Below, piece by piece: positions 1 through 9,288 of a stretch of DNA of 64,000 nucleotides (positions are counted from its first letter, which is position 1; each line of letters begins with the position of its first letter). The stretch comes from JBFFMO01 sp041390025. Its GTDB lineage: Bacteria > Myxococcota_A > Bradymonadia > Bradymonadales > Bradymonadaceae. Location: assembly GCA_041390025.1 (NCBI GenBank), contig JAWKQR010000018.1:1-64000 (forward strand), read 5' to 3'. The position numbers were made by a program, and so were the translations under genes. Below the pieces are notes generated by a model that was not told the origin of the DNA, searched no databases, and was given only the letters and a program-made list of their open reading frames with translations.

Positions 1-1154
1 TGCTGGTTGCAGGTGCATGGTGTGACACATGCGCCGCCCTGGCAGATTTCGTCGCGACCGCACTCTGCGTTGCTGCGGCATTCGACACTGTTGTCAGGCT
101 CGCAGTAGCCGAGCGTGTTGCAAGCGTAGCCCGTGCCGCAGCCTGCGCCGGTGGTCTTGTTGCAGGTGTTCTCGCATTGAGCGTCGACACAGATTTCACC
201 GGCTCCACAGTCTGCGCTGCGACGGCATTCAGCAGGCTCACACAATCCGGCGCGGCAGTTTTCGCCCGTGCCACACTCGGCGTTGCTGTTGCAGGTCGAC
301 AAGCACTGGCCGTCGACGCACATGCCACCGTCACATTCGTTGTTGAAAACACAGCCCTCTTCGGCGGCAGCTTCGCACGCACCGTCGATGCAGATTTCAC
401 CCGAGCGGCAGTCCGTGCGGGTCGTGCACTCAGGAGCGGTCGGAGCGACGCACTTGAAGTTGCGGCAGATGGCGTTGCCGGCGCATGGGTTGTTCGAGTC
501 ACATTGTGCGTCGTTGGGGCCTTTGCAGCTGTTGTTGACGCAGCTCTCACCCACGGCGCAGTCGGTGGCGCGGACACACTCAAGCTCTGGGCTTGGGTTG
601 CACGTACGCTTCTCGAATTCGGTCTTAACGGGCAAGCACTGTGCTGGCGTTCCGACTTCCGAGCTCACGTTGATGCATTCGAAGCCCGAAGGACAGTCGT
701 GGTTGTATTCGCAGCTGCGAGTACACACTTTTTCGCCCGTTGACGTGGCTTGGTCGAAGTTCAAGCGGATGCACAAGGCGTCGTCTTCCACGCAGTCTGC
801 GTTGTTTTCACACGCCTGGCACAAGCCGGCGAGCCCGTTGGTCTCGGTGTCGCGAGGCACGCAGCTGTCAGCGACGCAGATCTGGCCTTCGCCACAATCG
901 AAGTCGTTGAAGCAGCCCACTGTCGTCGTGGTTTCGTCGACGATGACCGTGGTGTCTTCGCAGTACGTCGAGCAGGAGGTCTCCCACCAGCACTCGTCCC
1001 AACACGACCAGGGGTCGCAGTAGGTTTCACACACTTCGTAATCGTAGCAGTCGTCATAACAACCACCTTCGACGGACTCGGATACGATGAGACAACCCGA
1101 GAGGTTGAAGGCGGCGAATGCGAGCGCCAGTGCAGCCATAATCGTCGGCTTCAT
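1..1154 (-). CDS. Cys-rich repeat lipoprotein (3' end outside window)
   Basis: The frame is open from an ATG at 1154 to the window edge, so the C-terminus is missing; about 384 residues are visible. A strong AGGAGG ribosome site lies 6-7 bases before the ATG. The N-terminus is a signal peptide ending in a lipobox (LSGC, Cys about residue 21), so export and lipid anchoring are expected. The rest is a chain of roughly 30-residue modules with paired Cys and a recurring pattern like C-x-ADCG-x-GEIC-x-DGQC, typical of large surface lipoproteins in Myxococcota. No catalytic motif is visible. The role is unknown; adhesion or surface decoration is a guess from the repeat architecture. Confidence 0.85.
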   Translation of the reverse strand, partial: MKPTIMAALALAFAAFNLSGCLIVSESVEGGCYDDCYDYEVCETYCDPWSCWDECWWETSCSTYCEDTTVIVDETTTTVGCFNDFDCGEGQICVADSCVPRDTETNGLAGLCQACENNADCVEDDALCIRLNFDQATSTGEKVCTRSCEYNHDCPSGFECINVSSEVGTPAQCLPVKTEFEKRTCNPSPELECVRATDCAVGESCVNNSCKGPNDAQCDSNNPCAGNAICRNFKCVAPTAPECTTRTDCRSGEICIDGACEAAAEEGCVFNNECDGGMCVDGQCLSTCNSNAECGTGENCRAGLCEPAECRRSADCGAGEICVDAQCENTCNKTTGAGCGTGYACNTLGYCEPDNSVECRSNAECGRDEICQGGACVTPCTCNQ

Positions 1155-1489
1155 GTTGACCTCCTGAATTCTTTTTGCGGCTTGCGTAAACATTTTGGAT
1201 ACCATTGGTTCGTTGTGTCGGTAGGTCAGACGCGCTCGATTTCGAGATATTCAGATCTTTTTTCGCGCAGTTGATGACATTGTTGATCAACGTTTTAGCG
1301 GTCAGGCGGCCACATATGGTTGGACGCTGGGACAATGTAGTCGTCCGCTGGGCATGTTGCGAGCCCGGCTGTCCCACGAAAACTTGTTTGTAACTTTTTG
1401 GTCGTCGGTAGAATCCCTCAGTGGTTTGCCGTGGCACTCGCCGGCGTACTTTAGCGAGTTGCACACATGACTTGAGGATGGCCACCTGG
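1155..1489. other. intergenic region, no convincing gene
   Basis: Upstream region of the Cys-rich lipoprotein gene. It is more AT-rich than its surroundings. Short frames in both directions lack ribosome sites and family signatures. No clear -35/-10 pair or terminator was recognised. Confidence 0.4.
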
Positions 1490-1650
1490 ACTGTACCGAA
1501 GAAACTGGACGGCAGAATCACAATTCAAGCCGCCTGACTTTGGGTCAAGACAGCAAGCTCTTCAAAAACCTTGGGTGGCAGGTAGCCGCGAGTCGAATGA
1601 CGTCGTTCAGCGTTGTACCACCTTACGAATTCGAGCATCGCGACGTGTCG
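1490..1650 (-). pseudogene. IS3-family transposase C-terminal remnant
   Basis: The last ~40 codons of an IS3 OrfB-type integrase remain, ending at the TGA at 1525-1527. The visible protein contains RWYNAERRHSTRGYLPP, the conserved C-terminal motif of IS3 transposases, and ends in LTQSQAA, close to the LTSRQAA end of the complete IS3 element at 19.4-20.6 kb. About 15-35 bases past the stop is a sequence (1493-1512, TGTACCGAAGAAACTGGACG) that resembles an IS3 terminal repeat. Everything upstream of the motif has been lost and the homology stops where the palindromic repeat cluster at 1659 begins. It is a related but different element from the complete one. Confidence 0.75.
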
Positions 1651-1658
1651 CCGGTAGG

Positions 1659-1857
1659 TGGGCTTCGCCCATTCGGCAATTGGAAATTGCCGACCCAATA
1701 GGCCCGCGATCCAATCGTGCGAATCCGTTGGGGCCACCGATGGGTGGGCTTCGCCCATTCGGCAATTGGAAATTGCCGACCCAATGGGCCCGCGCACGAT
1801 CCAATCGTGCGAATCCCTTGCGCTTCGCCCATTCGGCAATTGGAAATTGCCGACCCA
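1659..1857. repeat. double-hairpin repeat cluster A (3 units)
   Basis: Three copies at 1659-1697, 1745-1783 and 1822-1857. Each has a small hairpin with loop TTC (TGGGC-TTC-GCCCA, shortened in the third copy), then a perfect 9-bp stem TCGGCAATT-GGA-AATTGCCGA, then CCCA. Spacers share GATCCAATCGTGCGAATCC. The cluster sits between the IS3 remnant and the stop of the alpha-2-macroglobulin gene. All frames read through it, giving false short proteins. Confidence 0.9.
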
Positions 1858-1911
1858 GTTAGCCCGCGCGCGACCCACCAGAAGTATCCAATCTATCGAC
1901 CAACTTTTGGG

Positions 1912-4212
1912 TCATTCCACCACCACGCGCAGTGATGACGTGCGGCCCCAGACTTCCGGTTCGTACATTTCCTCGGCCCTCGCCGGAGGAACGACATACT
2001 CGCCGGGCATCGTCGCCCGCGCGAAGACGACGTGTTCGTGGACGCCCGGCCAGACGGACGCTGCGAACGCTTCGGCGCGATCGTCGCGCAAAACCTGGTG
2101 GTCAAACCAACGACGCCACCAAAAATCGAACAGGAAAAACGGGCCACCGCGGCCGTTGACGGCCCAGATGTCACGGCCGAAACCGCCGGTGGATTCCTCG
2201 TCCAAAGCTTCTGTCGTCGCGAACGCTGGGTTCAACAGTTCCAGACCGGCCGGGATCGGCGAGACCAAGGCGACGTGGTGCCTTGGCTTGCGGGCGACGA
2301 ATTTGGTGGTCAGTCGCACCTTTGCGCCGGCCTTGATGCGCCAGACACCGTCGTTGAAGGTCACATCGGATTCGGCGTCGACCCCCTCGAAGGTGCGCTC
2401 CACGTGGAAACCTCGGTCTTCGGCCTCAAGGCGTAGGTCTTGCGGTGCCCACCGCATGTTCGCGCGCCAGTACAAGCGGCCAGCGCCCGAACGCGAGACC
2501 ACAACCGAGACAGGGTCTTGGCCCTGTAGCCACTCCATTGGAATTGTCTGCGAAACGATGTCGGTCTGCCGGCCCTGGAACGCGTGGTCGGATACCTGAA
2601 AATCGTTGGCGTAGACGACGGCATTGAGGTCCGGCGTGGTTTTTTCGAACTCGCGGAAATACCGAATCAGGCCGAGCAACGCGAAGGCGTTTTCCTGCGT
2701 CGTCGAGTTCCCCTTCCACCGATGTGCGAGCAAGGCCGTGGCGATGCGTGACACGTCGATCTGGCGCGCCGGGTAGTCGATCAGGGCGTCGAGCACAATG
2801 GCGTTGCTGCGTCGATTGGAGCTGAGCACGACGTGTTTTTCGACCTCTTTGGGCTCGTCGACGAATTGCATCTTGCCGCCATCGTAGGTGATACGGTTGG
2901 CCAGCTCTTGATAGACGGCCGCGGCTTCGGATGCCGAGGCTTTGGCGAAAATGCTGAGCAACCACCCGAGGGCGTCGACGGTGAGTTTTCCTTCGTCTTT
3001 CTTCCAGATCGCCTTGGCTCGAGCGGTTTCGTCGTGGCCAGCACGGCTTCGGACCCATGCGGCGTGCAGCTTCAGATGACGACGTGTTGCAGCCGAGTAG
3101 TTCAGCAGCAACACGTGGCGCTCGATGCTGTCGAGGTACGCCAACCCGGGCGCCAACATGGCTTCGTCGACGGACATCCCGGCGAGTTTGGCTTCGACCA
3201 GGGCGTGCACGACGTGGATGGTGACGGTCGGGTAGGCACGTCCCTCGTGCCAAAAACCCCAGCCGCCGTTGCTTTTTTGCAGGCTCCTAAGCGCGACCAA
3301 ATCGCCCGCGGCCGCTTCCAACATTTCGGCCGGCGAAGGCACATCGTCGCCTCTAAACGCAGGCAAAAAGTCTTTGAGCAAGGCGATCGACATGAGTCGG
3401 GATGCCCGTTGTTCGGCGCAGGCGTAGGGATAATGATAGACGTCGACCACGAGGTCCGTCAGCCCGGCCAACAAGGTGGTCGAAAGGCGGACTTCCAAAC
3501 CGCCGAACGCGGCATAGGCGTCGGGTGGCGTGGCGATATCTTGCCGGACGGCGCCGTCTTCGAGCGAGCCGGAGGTGCCCACGGTCTGGCTGGTCGCCGG
3601 GGTCATCACATTAAATTTGTCTTCGGCGGCGTCGGTGTTTTCGTCCGAGCGACCCACGATTTGGAACGAAACCTGTCCGGCGAGTTTTGCTGCGACCGGA
3701 AAACGCACCTCGCGGCGTTCGTTGGCGCCGAGCTCGACGCGCCAGCCGCCTTGGGTCACCGCGAGGTTGGACGCACGAAGCCCGAGCCACACCTGGGTCG
3801 GCTTGGCGGTGGCGTTTTGGACCACGACGGGGAACTCGGCACGGTCGCCCACATTGAGGAATCGGGGTTTCGTGGGGCGCACCATCAAGGGCTGGCGCAC
3901 AACCAATGCAGCATCGCCGCTGCCAAAAAACGTCGCTTCGGCGGCCACGTTTGCCATCAGACGATAGCGGGTCAGGCTGTCGGGCACTTTGACGTCGACG
4001 TGCGCGATGCCGTGTTCATCCGCCATCACCGTTGCTTCAAAGGCTGCTAAGGCCGAAAAGTCCCGGCGAATGTAGACCGGCTTTCCCGCTGGGGGTTCGG
4101 GCGGCAAACCGCCACCCCCGCGTGAGCGTGATGCGCGCTTTGCCATGGGTGCTCCGCCGGGGCCAGTGGCGGGCCGCCGCCGGCGCCATCGCAAGCAGGG
4201 CCTTCTGGCCAT
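1912..4212 (-). CDS. alpha-2-macroglobulin C-terminal fragment with thioester site
   Basis: Longest intact piece of the macroglobulin locus, open for 766 codons; the first ~35 codons are out of register with the family and the real frame enters near 4110. It holds the tail of the bait-region/MG domains (VYIRRDF...VMADEHGIAHVDVKVPDSLTRYRL), then YHYPYACAEQRASRLM at about 3405-3430, whose Cys and Gln (CAEQ, 3409-3420) form the internal thioester in CxEQ-type family members. A following alpha/alpha toroid (SNGGWGFWHEGRAYPTVT) and a receptor-binding-like end match the thioester-domain region of YfhM-like proteins. The terminal ~60 residues are aromatic and Arg-rich (FFLFDFWWRRWFDHQ). Confidence 0.85.
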   Translation of the reverse strand: MARRPCLRWRRRRPATGPGGAPMAKRASRSRGGGGLPPEPPAGKPVYIRRDFSALAAFEATVMADEHGIAHVDVKVPDSLTRYRLMANVAAEATFFGSGDAALVVRQPLMVRPTKPRFLNVGDRAEFPVVVQNATAKPTQVWLGLRASNLAVTQGGWRVELGANERREVRFPVAAKLAGQVSFQIVGRSDENTDAAEDKFNVMTPATSQTVGTSGSLEDGAVRQDIATPPDAYAAFGGLEVRLSTTLLAGLTDLVVDVYHYPYACAEQRASRLMSIALLKDFLPAFRGDDVPSPAEMLEAAAGDLVALRSLQKSNGGWGFWHEGRAYPTVTIHVVHALVEAKLAGMSVDEAMLAPGLAYLDSIERHVLLLNYSAATRRHLKLHAAWVRSRAGHDETARAKAIWKKDEGKLTVDALGWLLSIFAKASASEAAAVYQELANRITYDGGKMQFVDEPKEVEKHVVLSSNRRSNAIVLDALIDYPARQIDVSRIATALLAHRWKGNSTTQENAFALLGLIRYFREFEKTTPDLNAVVYANDFQVSDHAFQGRQTDIVSQTIPMEWLQGQDPVSVVVSRSGAGRLYWRANMRWAPQDLRLEAEDRGFHVERTFEGVDAESDVTFNDGVWRIKAGAKVRLTTKFVARKPRHHVALVSPIPAGLELLNPAFATTEALDEESTGGFGRDIWAVNGRGGPFFLFDFWWRRWFDHQVLRDDRAEAFAASVWPGVHEHVVFARATMPGEYVVPPARAEEMYEPEVWGRTSSLRVVVE

Positions 4213-5700
4213 GCGTATAAGTCCTTGGCGTCATTCGCGCTGCGATCGACGTCAGGACATCGGACTCGACCAGCGGGATGGTCAGGCGCGTTTCCTGTTC
4301 GCGCACGAAACCACTTAGATGCGTTGGTAGAGTCGCAGCGGGTCGGGCGTGGTGTAGCCGGCCAAGGCCAAGACGCTCTCGTCCACAGCCCAGAACGTCA
4401 CGCGTGCGTTGCTCACTGGCGAACCATCGGCTCGTGTGACGGCGACACTGACGCGGGTGGACTCGCCGGGGGACAGGCTCGGTTGATCGGGTTGATGGTC
4501 GCGTTGAGCCAGCATCGCAGGTCGACCTCGATCTCGCCTTGTTGCCCGACGCGACAAGGGGCACACCGTCTTGGGTGCCTGCCAACGCGACCTTCACGGA
4601 CATGCCGGGGGCCATTTTGGGGTGTCACCGGCAGCGAGAGGGTGTGAGTTCCATCGAACTCAAACGTTTCGGTGTGTCGGTCGGCACACCCATTCGAACA
4701 CGGCAATTCCGCAGCCGCGGAACAGCGGCACAATCAGGAATGTGGCGAGGTTGCCTGCGGTCAGTGTTTCAACCTCGCTGACGATTTCGAGCGGCTGCGA
4801 GGTCACCGCTTTTGCGGCGGGAAGCTCGCCGGCCGACCAGACGGCACGGGACGTTTTTGCCTGGCGACCTTGTGCGTCTTGTGTGCTTGCAACGAGCGAA
4901 AAGGACCCGCCATGCGGCGCCATCAAAGTCACGCGGCTGTGGCGGGATTCGCTGGAAATGCGTGTCTGCGCGACCGCTTTGGGCTCGCCGTCGGCGTCGG
5001 GATGCTCAAGACTGAGCAGCACGTCGTGCCCCGTCACGGGATTCCCTGCGGCGTCAACGACCACCACGTCGACTTCAAACGGTTCGGATTTTGCGGCGTA
5101 ACCTTTTTGACACGCACGCCACGAATACGTTTGACGGGTGGACCCACACCGTCGATGTCCCAGCGAACGCCTGCCGTTGTACGTCGTGCACGAGCGCCTG
5201 CGCGGTGACGCTGACGGACGCGTCGGCTGGGACATCAAACACGGTGATCTCGACCCCGTGTTTTCCGTCAGCATCGGACTTCGCGGACAGAACTTCGCTG
5301 GCGAGTTCTTCGCCCTTGACGACACTCCTGAAGAACCAAGGTCGCCAACGTGAACGGCCAAACTCAAACCCGAGCCAGCCCGGCGGCTGAAAGCCCTCAG
5401 CGTCCTCGGCACGGACGTGCCACAGGACATCCGTATACGCCAATGGCTCACCAGTGTAGTACGCCGACGTCGCAGTCACCACAAACGGTTCAGACTGTGT
5501 AAAGCTGCGGTCCTCGACCTCGGTTGAGACCTCGAATTCAGGGCGTCGGAATTCTTGAACCTGCAGTGAAGTTGTGTGACTGTGCCAATTCGATCATGAG
5601 CAGATCCGGTGTCGTGTCGGGCCCGATCGGCAGTTCGAAGTCAAATTCGCCGGCGTCGTCCACCGAGGTGACACCTCTCCAAACCTCTTGGTAATGCGGG

Positions 5701-7125
5701 TCACGGGCGATGATCTGCATGGTCGTCGCGGCCGGAAAATGCAGCCCGATCTAGGTCCACGGTGCGCGTCACCTTGATCCGCGCGGATTCCCCGGGTTTG
5801 TAGAGCCCACGGTCAGAAAACACGTGAAAACGCTGATTTTGGGCGTGGTGATAATTCGCGACCATATGGCCATCGATCACACAGGTGTCGTCCCCGCGCC
5901 GCAGCAGCATATGCTGTGCGCTGAGCTGCCATTGCGCGTGCCCATCAAGGTCGGTGGTGGCGACCTTGATGCCGTCGCCCCAAAGCTCGACGTCGGCTTG
6001 AGGCTGTGCATCCGAGATCTGGGTCACCAGGACATGGCCTGTGTTTTGATCGAAGCGTGTGGTTGCGGCCAGATTCGTGCGCTGCACCCAGTGTATTGTT
6101 CTGGGTCGTCTTGACCCTGTGACGCGTTCTTTAATGGCCGCAAATGGCGAAATTTTTGGTTCCGCGATCACGATCATGTGCGGGATATCGGCGGGCAGGT
6201 CGACCTTGGATTCCGTCCATTTTTCGGGAGATTCGATGTCCAATATCTGTGTGCTGTGCAACACACCGGGCGGCGTACCTTCGTTGTAGAGGCAGTCGTA
6301 GTACTTGGACCAGAAGTCTGGGTAGTCCGACGGATCGACCGCATAAACGCTGACGCTCAGCCGCGCGTACTCCATCGAACGTAACTGAAAGGCTGCATTT
6401 GAGCCGACCGGCAGGGTGACAAGCTGTTGATTTGGGCCTTCCAACGAAGGCCATCCCGCGGTTGTTTTGAACGTAAACGTTCGCTGACCTTGAAGCAGTT
6501 GACCATGCACGTCACGCATCGATTCGGGCAGCGTCACACGGTAGGTCGTGCGCGAATCGCGCAAACCGTAGAGGCTTAACGTGGCGGAATAGCTCGATGC
6601 ATGCGCGGGAAATGGAGGGTCGCAGACGATGTCAGAGTTTTTGTACGAACTTGTGTCGACATCGTTGGTGAAATGAAAGGTCCACCACGTCGTTGGCGAT
6701 TCACCCGACCCATCGGTCGTGCGCACTTTGAAGACGCCAGCGGTGTGAAACGTGTGGCCTTGGTCCTCGGTGGTCGTGCGCTGGCCGAGGCCGCAGGCAG
6801 TTCCCTTTTTCAACGTGAGTTTGATTTCGGCATCGGCCGGGAGGCCGTTTGCGGGTTGCACCACAACCCAAGTGCCGTCGCGCCAGTCCTTGGTGTTGAC
6901 GTCGTCAGGGGTTTGGGAGGGATCAAGCAGCTCAAGTGGGATGCTCGCTTTGAGACCCTCAAAGAGTTTGGCAGCGTCAACGGGCTGATCGAACCGCAAC
7001 ACGATCTTTGGCTGCGATCCTGGCGATACTTGGCGGTCTGGGAACCCGGCGACGAGTTTGGCCCGGCGAGGTCGAAAATTTGAACGCAGACGCTTGGTCG
7101 AGGTGTGTCCGTCGAAGGTGGTCAA
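5701..7125 (-). CDS. alpha-2-macroglobulin N-terminal MG-domain fragment
   Basis: Second intact piece of the macroglobulin locus. It starts within a beta-rich domain (KLVAGFPDRQVSPGSQPKI then LRFDQPVD), the Ig-like bacterial domain that precedes the MG domains, and ends just after FSDRGLYKPGESARIK, the strongly conserved MG3/MG4 entry motif. The next section (5720-5538) continues in another frame with DPHYQEVWRGVTSVDDAGEF. The first ATG is internal to the gene; upstream residues resume in other frames to 7617. Confidence 0.7.
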   Translation of the reverse strand: MTTFDGHTSTKRLRSNFRPRRAKLVAGFPDRQVSPGSQPKIVLRFDQPVDAAKLFEGLKASIPLELLDPSQTPDDVNTKDWRDGTWVVVQPANGLPADAEIKLTLKKGTACGLGQRTTTEDQGHTFHTAGVFKVRTTDGSGESPTTWWTFHFTNDVDTSSYKNSDIVCDPPFPAHASSYSATLSLYGLRDSRTTYRVTLPESMRDVHGQLLQGQRTFTFKTTAGWPSLEGPNQQLVTLPVGSNAAFQLRSMEYARLSVSVYAVDPSDYPDFWSKYYDCLYNEGTPPGVLHSTQILDIESPEKWTESKVDLPADIPHMIVIAEPKISPFAAIKERVTGSRRPRTIHWVQRTNLAATTRFDQNTGHVLVTQISDAQPQADVELWGDGIKVATTDLDGHAQWQLSAQHMLLRRGDDTCVIDGHMVANYHHAQNQRFHVFSDRGLYKPGESARIKVTRTVDLDRAAFSGRDDHADHRP

Positions 7126-7714
7126 GGTTGGAATCGAGACTTCGTAGTCAGTTGAAGCCGGGCAGCGCGCCGTCGTCGAGTTCGAAGAGCAGGCTCATGG
7201 TGTCCACCCAACGCCACTTTCCGGGCGCGCTTGGGAAATGGTCACGCCCTTGGCATCGAGTCGTCTCCGAGGGCGCACAGGCCGCGGAGGCACGATCATG
7301 ACCTGATGGACAAGCCCGGCCTCGCCCTGCGGGGACGTCAGCTGCACCAAAAGTTTGGTGTCTGACGGCGCGGCCTGCGTCGCAACCTGTGCGGGGTTAA
7401 ATGGGGCGGCGATGGTGGCACCGACCAATGCAGGCGGGAGGGTCGCTGGTTTGACCTGAAACTCTTGGGTGATTGGCGCCGGGAGCGGCTCCATGCCGTC
7501 GAACAGCGCAGCGGTTTGTTCGGCATCGAGGGCCACGCCCACGAGGGGTTCGACCACGTCTGGGGCGGGCGACTGGGGTGACGACTGTGACAGTTGAATG
7601 CGCAATTTATTCGACATCTTGAACCTGCATCGATCGGCGTGTTGAGGCAGTTAACACACAGGATCGAAGGTTGGGCAACTCGAAGACGGTAGGGTGACTG
7701 GGGTTGGGTGCAGG

Positions 7715-8004
7715 TGGGCTTCGCCCATCGGCAACCGGAGGTTGCCGACCCAACGGTGGGGTGTCTTAGGCCGGCAACCGGGAGATCGCCGACCCGACGG
7801 TGCGGTGTCTTGGGCCGGCAACCGGGAGCTCGCCGACCCGACGGTGCGGTGTCTTGGGCCGGCAACCGGGAGATCGCCGACCCAACGGTGCGGTGTCTTG
7901 GGCCGGCAACCTCTGGTTGCCGGATTCGGCGAAGCCGAACGTGCGAAACACCGCGTCCGTTGCAGGTGGGCTTCGCCCATCGGCAACCGGAGGTTGCCGA
8001 CCCA
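7715..8004. repeat. double-hairpin repeat cluster B with 44-bp tandem array
   Basis: Full units at 7715-7752 and 7967-8004 (H2 stem TCGGCAACC-GGA-GGTTGCCGA, then CCCA). Between them a 44-bp tandem array starts at 7754, 7798, 7842 and 7886, each copy carrying an imperfect version of the second hairpin. At 7903-7939 is an inverted unit: CCGGCAACC-TCT-GGTTGCCGG followed by TTCGGC-GAA-GCCGAA, the reverse complement of the first hairpin seen elsewhere. The cluster fills the divergent gap between the macroglobulin and histidine kinase genes. Confidence 0.9.
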
Positions 8005-8091
8005 ATCGCGTTCCGGCCGACCCGATGTCGACCCCATCGCGTTCAGGTTGCCGCCCCACCCATGTTGCCCGATGATGCCGGCGGAGCCATG

Positions 8092-9288
8092 ATGACAAAG
8101 AATCTTGAAATTTTGTGGGTGGTGCAGCTGCGTTGGGTCGAGCTTGCAGCGCAGCTTTTGTTGGTGGTCGCGATCGCGGTGGGCACTGGGCTCGAGGTTC
8201 CGCTTTCGGCGTTGCTGAGTTTGCTCGCGGTGGGGGCGATGTCCAACGCCGGACTGTGGATGACCCACGGGCGAGTCACAAAGCAGTCGGTGTTGATCGG
8301 CACGGCGCTCGCGTTTGACATCGGCCTTTTGACGGCTGGTTTGTACCTGAGCGGCGGCCCGATGAATCCGTTCAGCTTCCTGTACGTCGTCCCGGTCGCG
8401 CTCGGGGCGGTGGTGCTTAGCGGCCCAGCGACGTTCGGCCTGTGTGTGCTGTCGATTGGCGGCTACGGGCTGCTGTATGCGACGGCCGATGACGCCCACA
8501 TGCACCACCACGCGTCGATGCAGATGCACCTTGAGGGGATGTGGGTCGCGATGGCGACGTCTGCTGTGCTCGTCGCCTATTTTGTCGTGGCGCTTCAGAA
8601 AAAATTGCGGTCCCAGGAGGTTGAACTTGAGCGCGCGCGTGACCGAGAGGCGCGCTACGACAAACTGGCGAGTTTGACGACGCTGGCTGCAGGTGCAGCG
8701 CATGAGCTTGCCACGCCGCTTTCGACGATCGCGGTCACGGCGCGCGAGCTTGAGCTCGGTGTCGGCGACGAGCAATGGGCTGCGGAGGCCAAAATCATCG
8801 GTGAAGAGACCCGTCGTTGTCGGTCGATCCTGCAGCGTCTATCGGCGCAATCGGGAGACATGCTCGGCGAAGCGACGGTCGATTTTGACGTGCTCGACAT
8901 CGTGCAGACGGCCTCGAAGCGTCTTGGGAATTCCCGCATCGAAATTCACGGTGAACCTCAGCGCGGTGTGGTGGCCTTGGAGCCCGTGACCGAAGCGATT
9001 TCGTCGTTGTTGCAAAATGCGCTTGATGCCTCGCAAGGGCCGGTCGTGGCCGAGGTCGTTGGCGACAACCGGCACGTCACCGTCTCGATCTCGAATCAAG
9101 GAAACATCAACGACGACGTTTTGTCGCGATGTTTTGACCCGTTTTAGCACCAAAGATACCCGGAGCGGATGGGGCTTGGATTGTTCGTCGCGCGCCGGGT
9201 GGCCGAACAATTGGGCGGTTCGCTGACGCTCGAAAATGTTTCCGATCAGACGGTCGCGACGTTGCGAATTCCCCGCTCGAATTTGTAA
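8092..9288 (+). CDS. RegB/PrrB/ActS-like redox sensor histidine kinase (compensated frameshift near 3' end)
   Basis: Membrane kinase of about 398 residues with six hydrophobic segments, then a kinase core. GGPMNPF matches the GGxxNPF quinone-binding motif of RegB, and the H-box GAAHELATPLSTIAV is RegB-like. TRRCRSIL carries a Cys at the position of the redox-active Cys of RegB (known family). The ATP-binding G-box is interrupted: a stop at 9145-9147 follows DPF, but one T too many at 9142-9145 and one missing A near 9168 restore STKDTRSGMGLGLFVARR in the original frame through to TAA at 9286-9288. GGAG at 8083-8086 favours the ATG at 8092 over 8089 or 8062. It converges with the RegA-like regulator with no gap; the pair probably senses respiratory redox state. 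Confidence 0.8.

Larger units (their letters stand above)
1912..7617 (-). pseudogene. alpha-2-macroglobulin family protein, whole locus, frame-broken
   Basis: About 1,900 codons in one direction match the layout of bacterial alpha-2-macroglobulins, which trap proteases through a reactive thioester. The parts run in the right order over several frames: an N-terminal segment (7617-7195), macroglobulin domains with the hallmark FSDRGLYKPGESARIK (about 5800), further MG domains (5700-4300) with FWAVDESVLALAGY, and the thioester and C-terminal domains (4212-1912). At least eight frame changes separate them, several within 50-100 bases of each other near 7300 and 4200-4700. Protein similarity stays high across each break, so sequencing error is at least as likely as decay. 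The first ATG (7617) gives no visible signal peptide, which is odd for this family; the true 5' end may be hidden by further shifts. Confidence 0.8.

Noticed and set aside
1054..1521. 155-codon minus-strand frame over the 5' end of the Cys-rich lipoprotein
   Set aside because: It overlaps a better gene with signal peptide and ribosome site, and has no family features.
2833..4050. 405-codon plus-strand frame opposite the macroglobulin gene
   Set aside because: Antisense to the thioester domain; composition is that of a shadow frame.
7708..8091. Upstream in-frame extension of the histidine kinase
   Set aside because: The extra ~128 codons translate the palindromic repeats; the ribosome site and hydrophobic start favour 8092.
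7651..8775. 374-codon minus-strand frame opposite the histidine kinase
   Set aside because: It runs through repeat cluster B and antisense to a kinase with clear motifs; Arg/His-rich composition is typical of a high-GC shadow frame.
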